Source of the DNA: Struthio camelus
Taxonomy: Eukaryota; Chordata; Aves; Struthioniformes; Struthionidae
Reading direction: 5' to 3'
Assembly: GCF_040807025.1 (NCBI RefSeq)
Contig: NC_090953.1
Coordinates: forward strand, 1,053,501 to 1,117,500
Length of the DNA: 64,000 bases
Below, piece after piece: positions 11,112 through 24,136 of this stretch. Numbering within the stretch: the stretch's first letter is position 1; each line of letters starts with the position of its first letter. A model generated the notes under the pieces. It was given only the letters and a program-made list of their open reading frames with translations. It was not told where the DNA came from and did not search any database. The position numbers and the translations under genes are program-made.

Positions 11112-14100
11112 GGGATCGCTCGCTCCATCCCCACCTCCCATTAGCCCTGAGGGAATGAATCAAATCATAGGGGCCTTGGGGAGGAGAGCCGCTGCTGGTG
11201 CTTGGGGATGTGGAGCACAGGAGGCCAGGCTCCCACCCGCTGCCCCAAATGCTACAGACATTCCATGACAAGCTGCTTTGTCATGAAGAAACACATCAAC
11301 AAGAAGAAACACATCACTCCAAGAGCAGCTACCAAGGGAAGCCCAGACGCGTCATGCACACAGACCATTTCACCAACTCCATTGAGAAAGATTTCTGAAC
11401 TTTCTCCATTTCTATCAAGGGGAAATCATGAATTTTTAAGGAAATACTTGAACTCCTCTCCTGGCAAAGAGAGTTTCTCCTATCATGAACAGAGCCCCAC
11501 AGGCTGTATAGCTCTGCTACAACAGGGGCGAACCCTTCTGGAAAGGTTTAGTGAGGAAATAAGACCCATTTTCTGTCGTTGCCTCTGAAGGAGGTGCTTC
11601 AGGCGGCTTGCACATGTGTTCTTTATCCCTGCAAGGCAGCAGAGCAACAAGAGCAGGCCAGCTCTTGTCATTCTCCACTACCAGAGTGGAGTCGGGGAGC
11701 TCTCCATGTCCCCAGCCTTTGCAGATGCACCTCCACGCGTGGCAGGAACTTTTCCTCACCTTGGCTAGAGCACACAAGATGGTGGAGGCATCTGGCATCG
11801 TAAATACATCAATTAAAATCTCCCTGGTATAAATGTACCTGACAAATTCCATATGGAATCAGAGAGCGGCGAGGCTAAGCCCCTCTAGTGCTCTTCCTAG
11901 GCCTTGGGTGGCATTCCAGCCCTGTGAAGTTAATGACAGTTTGCCACTTACTTTTGTCGGGCCAAAATTTCACCTCCAAAGCCCAGCGGACTTCAGCCTG
12001 AAGCACCATCCGCACAATTACAGGTCTCTTCCTCTCATGTTTTATGTGACAACACGAATGTTTTTAGGTACTTGTTCCCTCAGGAATATTTCCATCTCTC
12101 TCCTGTGCATGTTTCTTGCATTTTTTTTCCTGAAGATGCCCCACCATGATACTGCCGTTTTGGAAGGCGGACTATTGTATTGAACAAATGGCTACCAAGG
12201 GAGTGGTTTCCCAAGCAACGGTAACCAGGTGAATGGAGCGCGTGTCCTCCCCGGGCTGCGGGGAGCAGGTATTCTCGTTAGATCCGCCAGCTCCAGCAAC
12301 TGGAGCAGGAGACAGTGGGGGTGCAAATTACTCATCCTGCTCACTAGCCTGTGGGTGGCATTTGACAACTTACTGCTGTCACATAGGTCAGTACACCTCT
12401 AATTATAACAGGGCCACTTACAATAACTGTGCATTATTCAGCTCAAAGGAGAGACAGGCAGTTTCATATATGCATGCTCCTCAGTGCCGCAGAGCTTATT
12501 TCCTAAATCAGCTTATGCTTTGCTCCCACCCTCCTCACATAGCCTGCTTTCCTAAGCCTGTGTCGCTTCGTGACTGCTAAATGACGGCAGCAGCTTTACT
12601 GGTGCCTTGCAAAGCTACTCCTAAAATAAGCATTTGGGATAGGTGTGGGCATCTCCTGACTCCAAGCAAAGGCAGGATGGCCCTCACTGGCTTCGGGTTC
12701 CTCCTCTTCATGGCAGAGCAATGAGCACCAGCACCTGCACTGAGGCTCTGCAGGCACATGCAGACCAAGAGCCTTATGGCCACCCTGAAAAGCACCTTCA
12801 GCATGGTAGCCTGTTCCCCAGGCTGGACAAAACAGGAAAGACTTCCCAGCTGATGAACAACCAGTTGGACACCTGGCTTCTCTGCAGCACTTGCAGCAGT
12901 GCAGCACGAAATGAGGCATTGTGAGCTAGGGGCCAGGCAGCATCCCTCCGTTGGAAAGACTGTCTTATTGCAGTCACCGAGTACCATGCAGTCCTGTCCA
13001 TCCATGAGACACAGGTGACCCGTCCTTTTAAAAGGGGGGAGTGGGACAGGGAATGCTGTACTTAAATATTTCAGGGGCTTCCTTGTAATAAAGAACAGTA
13101 AGGGTAAATCCCCTCCTGCCCTTTTCAGGGCTGAGTCCATTGCTGGTAGGACTCTGCCGGAATCCAGAGCAAGGAACTACAGAACTGCCATCAACATTTT
13201 GAAACAAGGTTCACGCAGCTTGCCATGACGAACAGGCTCTGTACAAAATCACCAGACCTTTGTATGGCAGAAGCACTGAACAGCATCGCTGTTTCCTCAG
13301 ATCCTCACAGTCACCACTGATCATCCCATACACAGCAAAGCTATTTGTTGCTGCTTTCAAGAAGAGTTTGTGACAGTCCTGAAATGAGATACCATCAGGT
13401 GAGGTAATGTCTGTCCCACCCATACACTTCTCACAGATAAGAGGACAAAAGCACATCCTGCAGTTTCTGCAGGGTCTCCCTAAATGGCCGCAATGCTGTC
13501 AGAGCTGGTTTTAGGCACAGGCAACGCAGGCAGTTGCCTAGAGTATCAGGTCTCTAGAGCAGCCAAAGGAAATGGTTGTCAGGAACTTCCTGTCTATTTC
13601 ACTCATGCTGGAGGAGATTGGATGAGTTACTCTGTCCTCACCCTCTGGATGCCAAAATTAATTCTGGTCCGTGCTGCTGAGAAGCACTGCTTTATTTCTG
13701 CACCTGGCAGTTATTGAATGCCCTGCTGATAACATCCCCGAAAGGAGAGTTCCTTGGCTGCTTCACTGTGTCACTCTCTCTTGCTAAACTAGTGGTCTGA
13801 TTTGATTGATTGGCTTAGGCTCTAACCCTCTTTTCTTTCCAGGAGAAGATAAGGAGCTGTCTTTTGCCTTTGCCTTCATGGCTTGGTGTCAGAGTTTCCA
13901 TTCTGGTGTTAGAGAAGCAAATCCAGACCTTCTTCAGAAGTGTTGAAGGAAGACAACCTGTTCTTAAAGACATGGCTTTTAAGCAATAGGACTACATCAA
14001 CTTGTTGACAGACTCCTTGCTTCTCGTTGATGGTGTTTGCTCTGCATTTGCTTGTTTGTGGTCTGAAGTTGCATGAACCACTAGTAGGGGACAATAGCGA

Positions 14101-16631
14101 TGTAATAGCTTTTTGCTGTGTAAGCAGCTGAGAGCCAAATTCTGATCTGGGCCGTCCTGGGATCATCGTGTTGGAGCCTGTCAGGAATTGCTCAACATTA
14201 CTCAGTCCTCATCTGGGTGTGAACTCAGTTTGAAATTCTTGATTCTCCCCATTGCAAATTGCTCTTGCAGATAGTGAGGGAGTACCCCTCAGTGTCACCT
14301 CCTTAGGTGTTAGGGGAAGAAAGGAGACAGACCATTTGTATTCATGAGGCTACATCAACAGCTGTATTAACCTTAAAAGGGCAGTGCCAGCCCTTAGAAA
14401 AAAATATAGTCTCACACCTATAATGTGCTACTGCAGTAATGCTGAATATAGCGAAAATGAGAATAGTCCTTTCTGTTGAGATATCAGTTTGCTGCAGCAG
14501 GTACAACTAGATGGAGCTGAGAACGTGACAATTAGGTATGGGACAAAGCAATACAACCTGGTTCAGTAACACGTCGGAGCATATAATGCAAAGAATAAAT
14601 TTACCTCACTAGAGGTCTTTTCCAGCTCTCCTTTGTTTCTTATTGCAAAGTATTATTCAAATCTAGAAAGCTGCTTCTTAGACAATGTGGATTATAGCTA
14701 TCTAGAAAATGTGCAAATAATATTTGACCGTGTGCCTAGGCCAAAGCTTCACCCAGGTCTCCAAACTCTAGTCACCCTTAGATTGATTCTTTTGCATGGG
14801 AACTACCTTTTGTCTCAAGGTATCTGCCTCAACCTATCTGTTTCCACCTCAATAGCTGCCCACTGAGATTTAAAGACTTAGTTGACCTTGCACAGGGTAG
14901 GAAGTGACAGAAGCTTTGTCAAAAGACAGCAAACATTCATGAAACTGCAGCTATTGTATGGAGATTTTTGGAACTCCAGAATATTCTTCTAGTAGGTATT
15001 CAGGGGTTACAAAAATCTCTGTACAATGTGTCCTTGAACTGCCATCATGCCAAGCCAGATTCTGGCAATTCTCAGCTTAAAATTTCTGACCCCAAAGAAG
15101 ATATTACTTGGGCAGCTACTTGGCTGCTTGCGTAGCCTCTCAGTCCTCATATCTGCACTTCATCAGAGGGGCAGACTGTTCCTGCCAGAGTTGGACCTGA
15201 AGATAACTAGTGCATTGAACGGGATTTTAAAGCAAAAGAAAACTCCAAATGGGGCTCATTGTAATGGAAGGTTTTTTGCTCTTGGCCAAACAGTTTTGAA
15301 TCTAAAAGGGAGCTATTAGAATAAGTCATAACTGTAGTAGCTCGCCATCCCTACTCACTCCTAATAGGATAAATAGGCAGTAAAGTGACAAATGGAGCCT
15401 GCTTGAGATCTTGACATTCTTCTGGAGACTTACATGTTCAAGCAATTGCTTCTGCTTAATGAACAGATTCACATGCTAACATTAAGGACAGCAGACAACC
15501 ACGGCTATTAGCATATGCATCAGAAGCACCTTTACCACTGTCCAAAAGGTGGCTAACACTGCAATGGCTATTAGCATGGCATTGGCATGCCATACTTTTC
15601 ACCATCTCTGGTGAGCATCTCTTGAAGGAGTTCCCTACAGAACCCTGAAAACATGCAGGGGGCTGATAACAACCCTGTTAAAATACTAATAAAATAAAAA
15701 AGAAAAGATCCCAGGAGAATGAGTTTGTCATCTCAAGATGGAGTTTTTTGGTACCTGCCTGTAGAGTTCAAAATGACTGAAAAAAGTAAGTAGTTTAGGT
15801 TCCAGTGTAATCTAAATGCTTTCGGTAGCTTGAAAATAAATTTGTTAAGATATAGAACATTTTATGATGATTTCTAGCATGCACCCAGTTGTCCACATGT
15901 GAAATTCTCTGACAGACCACAGAAGCATTTTTAGAATCCATATGGTGTCCTAGGGACAACACTGTTGTTGCACTTCATTGAGGAAACAACATACATTTAA
16001 AAAAAAGATTGAATATGGTTTATGATGGGAAGCAGGGAAGGGTGAATGAGTGAGACAGGACACTTGTAATGGTCATACTCTCCATAAAAACACACTCCTA
16101 CTAATGGGGCTTCCTGTTCCCTCCCAGTCCCTCCCCGTATTTATTTGCCTGTGCTTTCTATCAGCCAAGATGCATAACTTTAGATGCAAAGGGCCTTCAT
16201 CAAATCCACAAGTTCTCTCTTTTGGTCTCAAAGAAGCACCCATTAGTTGTTCCCAGTAGCATAGTTTGCATCCTTCCCCTGAGTGAGCCACACTAAAGAG
16301 CTCTGAACTTGGACACACAGGCTCCAGTGGCAGATCCTCATAGAGACCCAACAGTGGTGCTAGGTTTGCCTGCTCACTGGTGGCAGAGCTCAAGTGGGCT
16401 GTTCAGGTAGGGATCATGAGCAGGATTTGGCCCTTAGCCTACGTATTGGAAAAGAGAGGAATATAGACAGTTCCAAGGCATACATCATGTCAACCACAGA
16501 ACTCAGAAGTCATAATGACAGTTATCTGGAACTACAGCATGAATATTTTATAACCAGGCCAAAAATGACATACAAAACTACCAACATGGGAAACACTTCC
16601 GCATAAAATGCGCCCCAGAGCACAAAGGGGG
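11112..16631. other. Intergenic or intronic stretch, no gene seen
   Basis: No exon, RNA gene or known repeat was recognised. Open frames on the minus strand at 12577-13140 are antisense-type frames without domains. Confidence 0.4.
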
Positions 16632-16700
16632 TTGTAAGGGGAATCTCACCCTCAGGGGGTTGTAAAGGGAATCTCAGCTTTGTAAAGGGACCCTCAACTC
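16632..16700. repeat. Short imperfect tandem repeat (about 3 copies)
   Basis: A TTGTAARGGGAAYCTCA-type unit begins at about 16632, 16660 and 16680, so the spacing is 28 then 20 bases. The third copy has diverged to TTGTAAAGGGACCCTCA. It is a small local duplication without other context. Confidence 0.6.
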
Positions 16701-19700
16701 CAAACATTCTGCTTTCTCGTGAGTTGAGTTTAAAGTTAATGAATTGTGCTATTCTAATACATTTTTAAAGTATGTCATCGGTATTCTAATTACAGACCTT
16801 TTCCTAATGCCCTTCAGGCTCCCAACAAATAGGTTACATCTGTTACTTCAAAAGCAAGACAAGATGTGGAGGCCAATATCTCCTGGGGTTTTGAGCAAAG
16901 AGGCCATATCTTTCTTCTTCAACGTAACCTGCAAGGCATGAATGTGAGTACCCAGATTGTAAGGAGTCAAAAAGGTGCCCGCATAGAATGCCGGGCAGGG
17001 CCTTACACTTTTCATATGTTTTCGAGACTATCTTAAGCTGAGCAACCCATCACAAAGCACAAAATTAGATATTTGCCTGCTTTTATTATGTTTCATCTTC
17101 GGAGTTGAATTGCCTTTCATTTTCTATAATTTTATATTCACACAGTGAAATATTAAAGAACATGATAGTTGTGGGGAATAACCACCCAAATGACCTGCCA
17201 CATGTGATATCTGATATATATCTACACTATGAACATATTCATAGCGTAGAACAGAGACAGAAGCTTTTCATACAAATGACATGGACCCACATGCGCTCCG
17301 CCGAGAGTCAGCAGCCCGCAAATTCAACTCTTGCCTCTGACAGCTTCTCTTTACACTCCTGTGCGCTGAAACTGCCCTATTATTGAATAGGTCCATACCT
17401 GCTCTAGAGCAGACTCAATTAACACATTTTATAAGTTCATTAAAATGCCGGACAAGATCATCTTCTGCCTAATAGAAAAATAGACTGTGCTACAATAGAG
17501 CACAGAGAGATACAGATGTAGATTAGGTCTCATTCTCACAACCTACCAGGCTGACTGTGCTGCTGCATGTACTTAGTTAGTTCATCTCTAGCCACCGCAT
17601 TATTTCTTCCTTGAGCCAAGGAAATAATTCCTAAGTTGAGTAAGATATTCTGCTCTTGCCATACCCAAGAAAAGGTAACTGTCTGTCAGGAGCAGACCCA
17701 CAGAGCTGGTCATAACTTCTTGGCACCGTCAGCTTTGGCCTTTAATTCACACTGTGCATGTTTGTGATAGGATCTGAAGAGGCAGAAACCCATCTGATGG
17801 CCTGTCAGAAGGCCCTTAGGGATGCACACACTGGAAACACCTTCCAAAGGCTCTGCAAGCTGGTTTGTTTAACTCCCATGACGAGAAAAACCTTTGTTAA
17901 TTCAGTTTTAGGATTAAAAATCCTTAAAGACTGCTTCCTATGACATGAGATGTAGCTAAGCTAACTAAGCTCTGATATGTCACTTTTCATCACTCACCAT
18001 ATGTTTTGATGGCTGGAAGTGCACATGACCAGGAAAAAAACCTGAAATGCCCTCTGTTATGTGGCTTTTTTTAATGAGAAAGCTCTTTGTAAAGGATTAT
18101 GATCATTTTTCCCCAATTTTGCGAAGATTTATAGGTTTGCCATGCAGCAGAGCAATAGTCCACCCTTGCTCTCTTCTCATGGCCTAACTCTTGCTGACAA
18201 AGAAAACAGCTGGCACCACTGTGTCTCATCCTGCCTAAAGTGGCTGACATCAGAGAAGGATGCATGGGACCCAGCCATATACTCCCCCATAGCTCAGGAC
18301 AACACTGTGGTCTTAGAGTGCATTCAGGAAGAATGTATGCATCAAAACAGTAATAATAATCTAACAGAAGCAGTGAATGAATGATGTTTGGGGCCTTTCA
18401 TCTGAAAAACTGCAAGCATTTACAAGACCTGGTTAAATTCATGCTCTGGTTTCTTAACACCATTTAGCCACATTAAAAGGCCATGAAAAAAATGCAAAGT
18501 AGTTGCAAAGTGGGAAGTACTTTTGTTCTCATTTTTCACTGGAGATAGGAAAACTCAGCTAGCTTCTCACTGGAAAAGTGAATGGTAGAGCAGACTATGT
18601 GCTTTTGCAATAGCCGTGTATGTGAACCAGCAACTTCACGGTCAGATGTTTAGATCCCCCTGTCCAGAGGTCCCAAATCCCACGAGCAGATCTTTGGAAT
18701 GAGGAGGGCCTGACCAAAGTCTTTCGTGCTGGGACCTAGGATTACAGGATGAGAAGCACTAAGCAAAAGACATGCCAGCAGGTCGTGGTTAAGACCTCAT
18801 CCCATGGCATTGTCTGTAACACCAGCTCTGCTCTTGTGCTGTAGCTGTGCTCTCTAAGAGAGAGAGCTTGCTCTTTAGAGTGCTCTGGCCAGACCTGAAT
18901 CTGCCTGGAAGTGCAGACGGTAAAACGCAGGGGAGCTCCTGCCGCCATTCAGAATCTGGTGATGGTGGTGCTCTACTAGCAATGGTTCTGTGCTGGGTTT
19001 TGCTGAATGCCAGCAGAAGTTTTGTAGTTCTTCTGTGGATTTCCAAGTGGCTCTCTGAGGAGACAATGACTGCTAAATACCCTGGACCCCTGTCCCCCAG
19101 GTCAACCTCCAATGCCACCAAGGAGAGGAGCTACAGATCTGCACCAACACATCAAGTAGGCAGCACTGGCAGCTGAAAGGACTCTGACAAAGTTGCAAGA
19201 TGAAGGATTACCCCAGGGGAGTGACCCGAAGCGGGAGAGAGGGAAGGGGGATGTTCCCCAGGCAACAAAATGTCTCACTACAGTTCTACACTTCCATTTT
19301 CCTCTGAAACCTTCCCTGTCCATCCATCCTGCTGGACAGGACAAACCTGGCTCTCTGCCTTTTCTGAGGAATGGAGATACTAGAGAAGCACTGAGATCCT
19401 TAATAGCGAAGACTAAACTCAAGACTTCTGGGGAACTGCGGTCCCACACTATAGATGCTGGAGCACTTAAAAGGCACTCTTCTTTTCCAGTGCTGATATA
19501 CTAGTGATGCCTTCATGGGCTCTGGCTACCAGCTGGCATTATTCATCCAAAAGTACTTGCATCAGCTGTGAGGCACGAAGTGCACACAACAGTAGGCTAG
19601 CCTCGCCTCATGGGTTTGGGAGCCTTCATGTCTTAACTTTGTTTCTGTTCCTGTCCACGCCATCAGAGGGAAACTCAGGCCCGGTGTTTAAGCCCTGGCT

Positions 19701-21794
19701 TTGTCTCATCACCACCTAGCGTTGTTTATTGTGGTCCCAGAAATAAGAAAGTACACAAAGCTCAAGAGGCTAGAACAAATCAAATCTGCAGGTTAGAGAT
19801 GAGATTGGTGCACAGACTTACTATCATACACACACAAATCACACATCTCTCTCAATACTGCCAGATTTCATAAATGCACAGTGACATAATGGTTACATCT
19901 GGAAGCTATTTTTGTAAAAAGCACATAGGTGATACAATCTTGTCTACTTGAGAAACACTCTGGTTTGATGCATATGACGTTGAACAGTCCATCTTGAAAT
20001 ATGATCTTAAAAAAGCAATCAAGATTTCAAGTTAAATGTTATGACAGTTGTAGGTTTCCCATGTAGGCACCAAGGCATACAGCATGGATTTCTGACTCAG
20101 GTCACAGACAGGGTATGCGAGGCGGCATCACGCACTGCGTAGTCTGATAAGGACTTGGTGTAAGGTAAGCTTGGCCAAAACCCTGTATATTATTTCCATC
20201 CCTTCTCTCTGGAATGCGATGTGTTCACTCACTGGCATGTTGCTTAATAGAGCAATAAAATAAAAAGACAGCTTTTAGTAGGCTGCAGAATACATTCACT
20301 TGGCAAGGAAGTTGGTGGGAATGAAGGGAGCTCAGCACCTCACAGAATCAGGCCCATTAACACCAGCTTGCTGCGGTGCTGTATGTCATACTCCTCATTC
20401 ATGTGAGAAAGTCTTATCCTCTTACATCATGGTAAATGGTGTAAGGGAAAAGGGATTTTTTTTTTTACTGTGCCCAGGAAATAGAGGTGCTTAGGCTGAG
20501 TCCACCATGCAAAGTAACACGGAATTTCCTGTGAAATTCAAGCACTGGGAAGTTCATTTCATCAATACGGGCAATGGCCAAGTAAGCACAGCTGGATCGA
20601 TAGGCCCAAGTCCTAGGCCATGAGAAAACTAAAATCTACGTCTATACATAGAGGAACTAATGGATGGAGGAAACAGGAACTAAACCAGGCAGGAAATGGT
20701 CCTAGTTACTCAGTTAGATTGGCGATACTGTTGTGCATTTTGTGCAGTGTAAGCTTGGTCCTGAAAGGCATGGAGAATTCTCAACCCGATTCAGCAAACT
20801 ACTGAATAAGGTGCTTAATTCCGAGTATATTATTAAGTAAGTTTCTAGATCACAGTGGAAGAGCTCAGCGCTTGAAGGCCAGGTCCATAAGAATCCAACC
20901 CCTAATAAATACAACACAGTAAGATGCTGGAGACAAATACGGGGCAAACAGCGTCAAGAGGCCAGATGGCAGGCAGCTCCCCACCAGTGAATTACAATAT
21001 TACACAGGAGCAGTGCCTAGACTGAATGTCACATTCAGAATTGCCTCTTCTCTCCCTTCCCAGAAGGCCTTCGCATCCTCAATGGGACCCAGTAATTAAG
21101 CCGACATGGAGGAACACAACCATTCTTCAAAGAGCTGGCAGATTGTTTGGGGATTTCTCCTGTAGTGACACAGCCGTGGGGGAGGAGGAAAGGATATCAA
21201 TGTTGGAAGAAGATAAAAAAGGGAAAGGAAGAAAATAGAAAAAGGGGAACAACAGAAAATTAAGAACAGAGGAGTAAGATAGAAAGTGTAGGAAAGAAAA
21301 AGTAAAACATGCGTCTGAAGAAAAATCTGTTCGCTTTGTACAAAATAACATAGAGATAGTCAGGAACGAACAGAGTACATCTGACACTGCCAGCTAAGCT
21401 AACACAGATATTTAAAGAGAAATCTGCCATTAGACTGCATCTTACTGGACTGTAAGTTTAAAGGAAGTACCCAAAATGCTGTGTGTTGAGTGCCGAAATC
21501 TGCAGATCACAAGTTGTCTTCCTCAGCATGCTTCTTGCAAAAGAAGTGTGTGACGGCTGGCATCATCAGCCCTTGCACTGACTCTTGCAACGAGGACCTA
21601 CCTGTCCCAGCTTTTCAGAGCTCCGTCATAAAGCACCTCTGTGAGCAGTCAGCTCCCTGTGTAACAGTTTAGGTAAATGACAAAACTACCACGGTAAAAA
21701 TTACACAACTGACTGCAATATTTAAAGGCAAAGTTACAAAGGGATAAAAGAATAAGACACATTGCTAAATGCAATTCTGTTTCTCAGGGGGGGT
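16701..21794. other. Intergenic or intronic stretch, no gene seen
   Basis: This is mostly AT-rich DNA. A purine-rich tract lies at about 21180-21300 (GGAAAGGAAGAAAATAG-like). Nothing else could be assigned. Confidence 0.4.
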
Positions 21795-21834
21795 CACAGA
21801 ATCACAGAATCACAGAATCACACAGAATCACACA
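21795..21834 (-). mobile_element. CR1 LINE 3' tip (terminal repeats only)
   Basis: Repeated CACAGAAT/TCACACAGAATCA units read on the minus strand as ATTCTGTGATTCTGTGA. That is the terminal microsatellite of CR1 retrotransposons, also seen in + orientation at the end of the longer CR1 at 26171. No CR1 3' UTR body (the usual GGAAGGGACCTC segment) follows, so this is either an extremely 5'-truncated insertion or a repeat derived from one. Confidence 0.6.
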
Positions 21835-21857
21835 GGGCTTTGCCCTGTGCACAGGGC
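21831..21857. repeat. Perfect 8-bp inverted repeat (hairpin) with a third copy
   Basis: CACAGGGC (21831-21838), a TTT loop, then GCCCTGTG (21842-21849) form a perfect stem. CACAGGGC recurs directly at 21850-21857, so the central arm could pair with either side. It abuts the CR1 terminal repeats. Confidence 0.7.
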
Positions 21858-22564
21858 CAGGCTCAGGCGCAGCCAAGGAGACCCTCAGTTTGATGACAAT
21901 CCCTGACCACTTAAACCCTAACCATTTAATAATACAGTACATGAGCACTATAAATATTATTGTCATGATATGCATATTGCAAGCTTAGGAGGAAGCCATG
22001 AAAAAATATGCAGCAAGTCATACTGCTTGGAAGGAGACAGGAAGAGCCTAAAAGACAGATTGCTGCAGGATGATGGTTTGTATTTGCTTGCTGGGCGAGT
22101 CTGGGACAGACTTGGGTTCAATGGACACCATGGGGGGAAGCGAGGCGGTAGATGAACAAGCACTCCTTGGGGCACCAGACTTCTGCTTATGGGTGCTGCA
22201 TTGTCTCTGTCTCAGGCAGTTCAGTGACAGAGGCAAAGCAAGTACATAATGAGTAAACTTCTCTGAATTAGCAGGGAAATAGAGGGGTTTTGGCACATGC
22301 TCTGAAACCCGAAGGCCAGCCATAATATCCCACAGATAACCTTCAGCCTTCCAGACTCTCATTTTTCAACTGTATCACATAGTATTGGTATTTGCGATTG
22401 GAGATTAGCTCACAGGTAAAGGAGAATACTCGTGTTCAGAAACAGCTTACATCTTTATTTACAAAGAACGAATGGTTTGGGAGCAATTTTATGGTCTGCT
22501 GTGCTTTCAGTACACCATTGCAATTGTAATGTTGCTAGAAGTTAGGCAGGAAGAGAAAAATAGA
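21858..22564. other. Stretch with no gene seen
   Basis: Open frames on both strands between 21963 and 22362 have no domain and no paired splice sites. No repeat was recognised. Confidence 0.4.
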
Positions 22565-22731
22565 TGCGTTCGTGTAGAGCTCTGCTGAGGGACCCACACC
22601 AGTGTGCGCACAGCTCCTTGAGAGATACCGAAAGGGAGTGGGAGACAGCCGCGTGACGGACAGACCCACCGCCAAACGCACGCCAAGCACGACTGCGCGA
22701 CAACGGCGCGTCCTCTTCCAAATTCCTCCGA
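22565..22731. promoter_or_regulatory. Isolated CpG-rich patch
   Basis: About 170 bases hold roughly 17 CpG dinucleotides (for example CCGCGTGACGG and GACTGCGCGACAACGGCGCG) inside AT-rich, CpG-poor surroundings. A minus-strand open frame (22542-22928) crosses it without recognisable domains. It could be a small unmethylated regulatory element, a GC-rich exon, or recently inserted sequence. Confidence 0.3.
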
Positions 22732-24136
22732 TTTACTGAAGCAGAAGGAAAACTGCTGGAAGTAGGCTGTGTCTGTGGTAGCACATTATTGATGGAGAAA
22801 TACGGTGAGTCCCATTTACTGATGAACCGTAGCCTAACTGCATTTCCTTTTTGCAGTTCCAAATATAAATTTTCCAGCATTAAGATTTTCATTTTTTCAA
22901 GATTTCTATGGGAGGCAAACACTTTCATGGAAGAAAGTGTTTCCTTGAAAACGGCTTTCTATCAGAAAACAGCTTTAATGGAAAACTATCAATGAGCCTC
23001 ATTAGGAACACAGGTATAAAGATGTACCAAAACCTCTTTAAAACATAAGAGACTCATTTTAGACTAGTCTACATTCATTTATAGAAAAATTTGTATCTCT
23101 TTTTGCTCTTTGAATTCATTTAATTTATAATGACCGGGACTCGGCTTCAGTTTTGTCCATAACAAATAAATTTCCAGCAAAATACCAAGAAAAAAAATCC
23201 TATGAGGTAAGGAGCAGTAGAGAGATAAGTCTGATTAGGAAGACAACTATTAATAGCAATTATGCTTTAATTACTGTGCCTAATCTTTTTGTACCAGCAG
23301 TTTATAGCATGTCCTTTACTAGAAGAAGAACTTAACACTTCTGATTCTGTGTTCAGTGAGATGTAGAATGAAAGTGGATATATAACAGTTCCAGCAGATC
23401 CCCTAAAAGCTAGATTTAAAACTGCTTTCAGAATATTTGCATGAATTACGCAATAAACAATATGGGACAAGAAGGCTTCAGAGAAAGGAAGGAGTTGTAC
23501 TGTACGGATATAACACTGCACACGAGTGTAAAAAAATCTTAACATTTTCCATTGTCTCAATAGCTGTTTCTCCAGTGAAAGGGTATTACGCTCCCGGGCT
23601 GCTGCCACAAAATTCTGGGCATAATATAGGTACTGAAAAGCTGTCAGGAAAAAAGAATATGAATAGTCTAGACAGAAGGGAAGTATTTCGATATGGCTGG
23701 AAGATGAGGACTGCAGCTTCGAGCCCTTGCTTAGGTGGCATGATGTTCTTATCGCCTGGCAATCCCAGCTCCCAGGAGAGTTTTGAGCCAAGGAATACAT
23801 TAAACTTCTTTACAATATTGACCCTTTCCAGTGACAACGTGGTGCACTGACAGAGCATGTCCCTCAAAGCACCTCCCTTCAGCTTACTCAGAACCAGGAC
23901 ACAACCGCCAAGAAGGCAAGAAAAGCAGTTCTACTGATCCACGTGGGCCATGGAACAGGTAACCTTGCAAACGGTTTGCATTTAGTGATTATAAAGTTTT
24001 AGCTCTCACATAGGTGGCAACTGAAGGTGAAGATCAGCTTGGTAGATGATAATAATTACACTGTGACCATAATAAAATGTACACAGAAGTGTCCACTGAG
24101 AAATCATAACATTTTTAACTTCATATACTCGATACA
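22732..24136. other. Stretch with no gene seen
   Basis: This is AT-rich DNA leading up to the 5' boundary of the CR1 element. A 177-codon minus-strand frame (23267-23800) has AT-driven composition and no domain. Confidence 0.4.

Noticed and set aside
12577..13140. 187-codon minus-strand frame with a partner frame of 107 codons
   Set aside because: It has no domain, no promoter context and no splice pairing, and is within chance expectation.
16818..16945. Possible exon between CCCTTCAG and GTGAGT
   Set aside because: All three + strand frames contain a stop before the donor, so it cannot be an internal coding exon.
23267..23800. 177-codon minus-strand frame
   Set aside because: It lacks domains and splice structure, and its composition follows the local base content.
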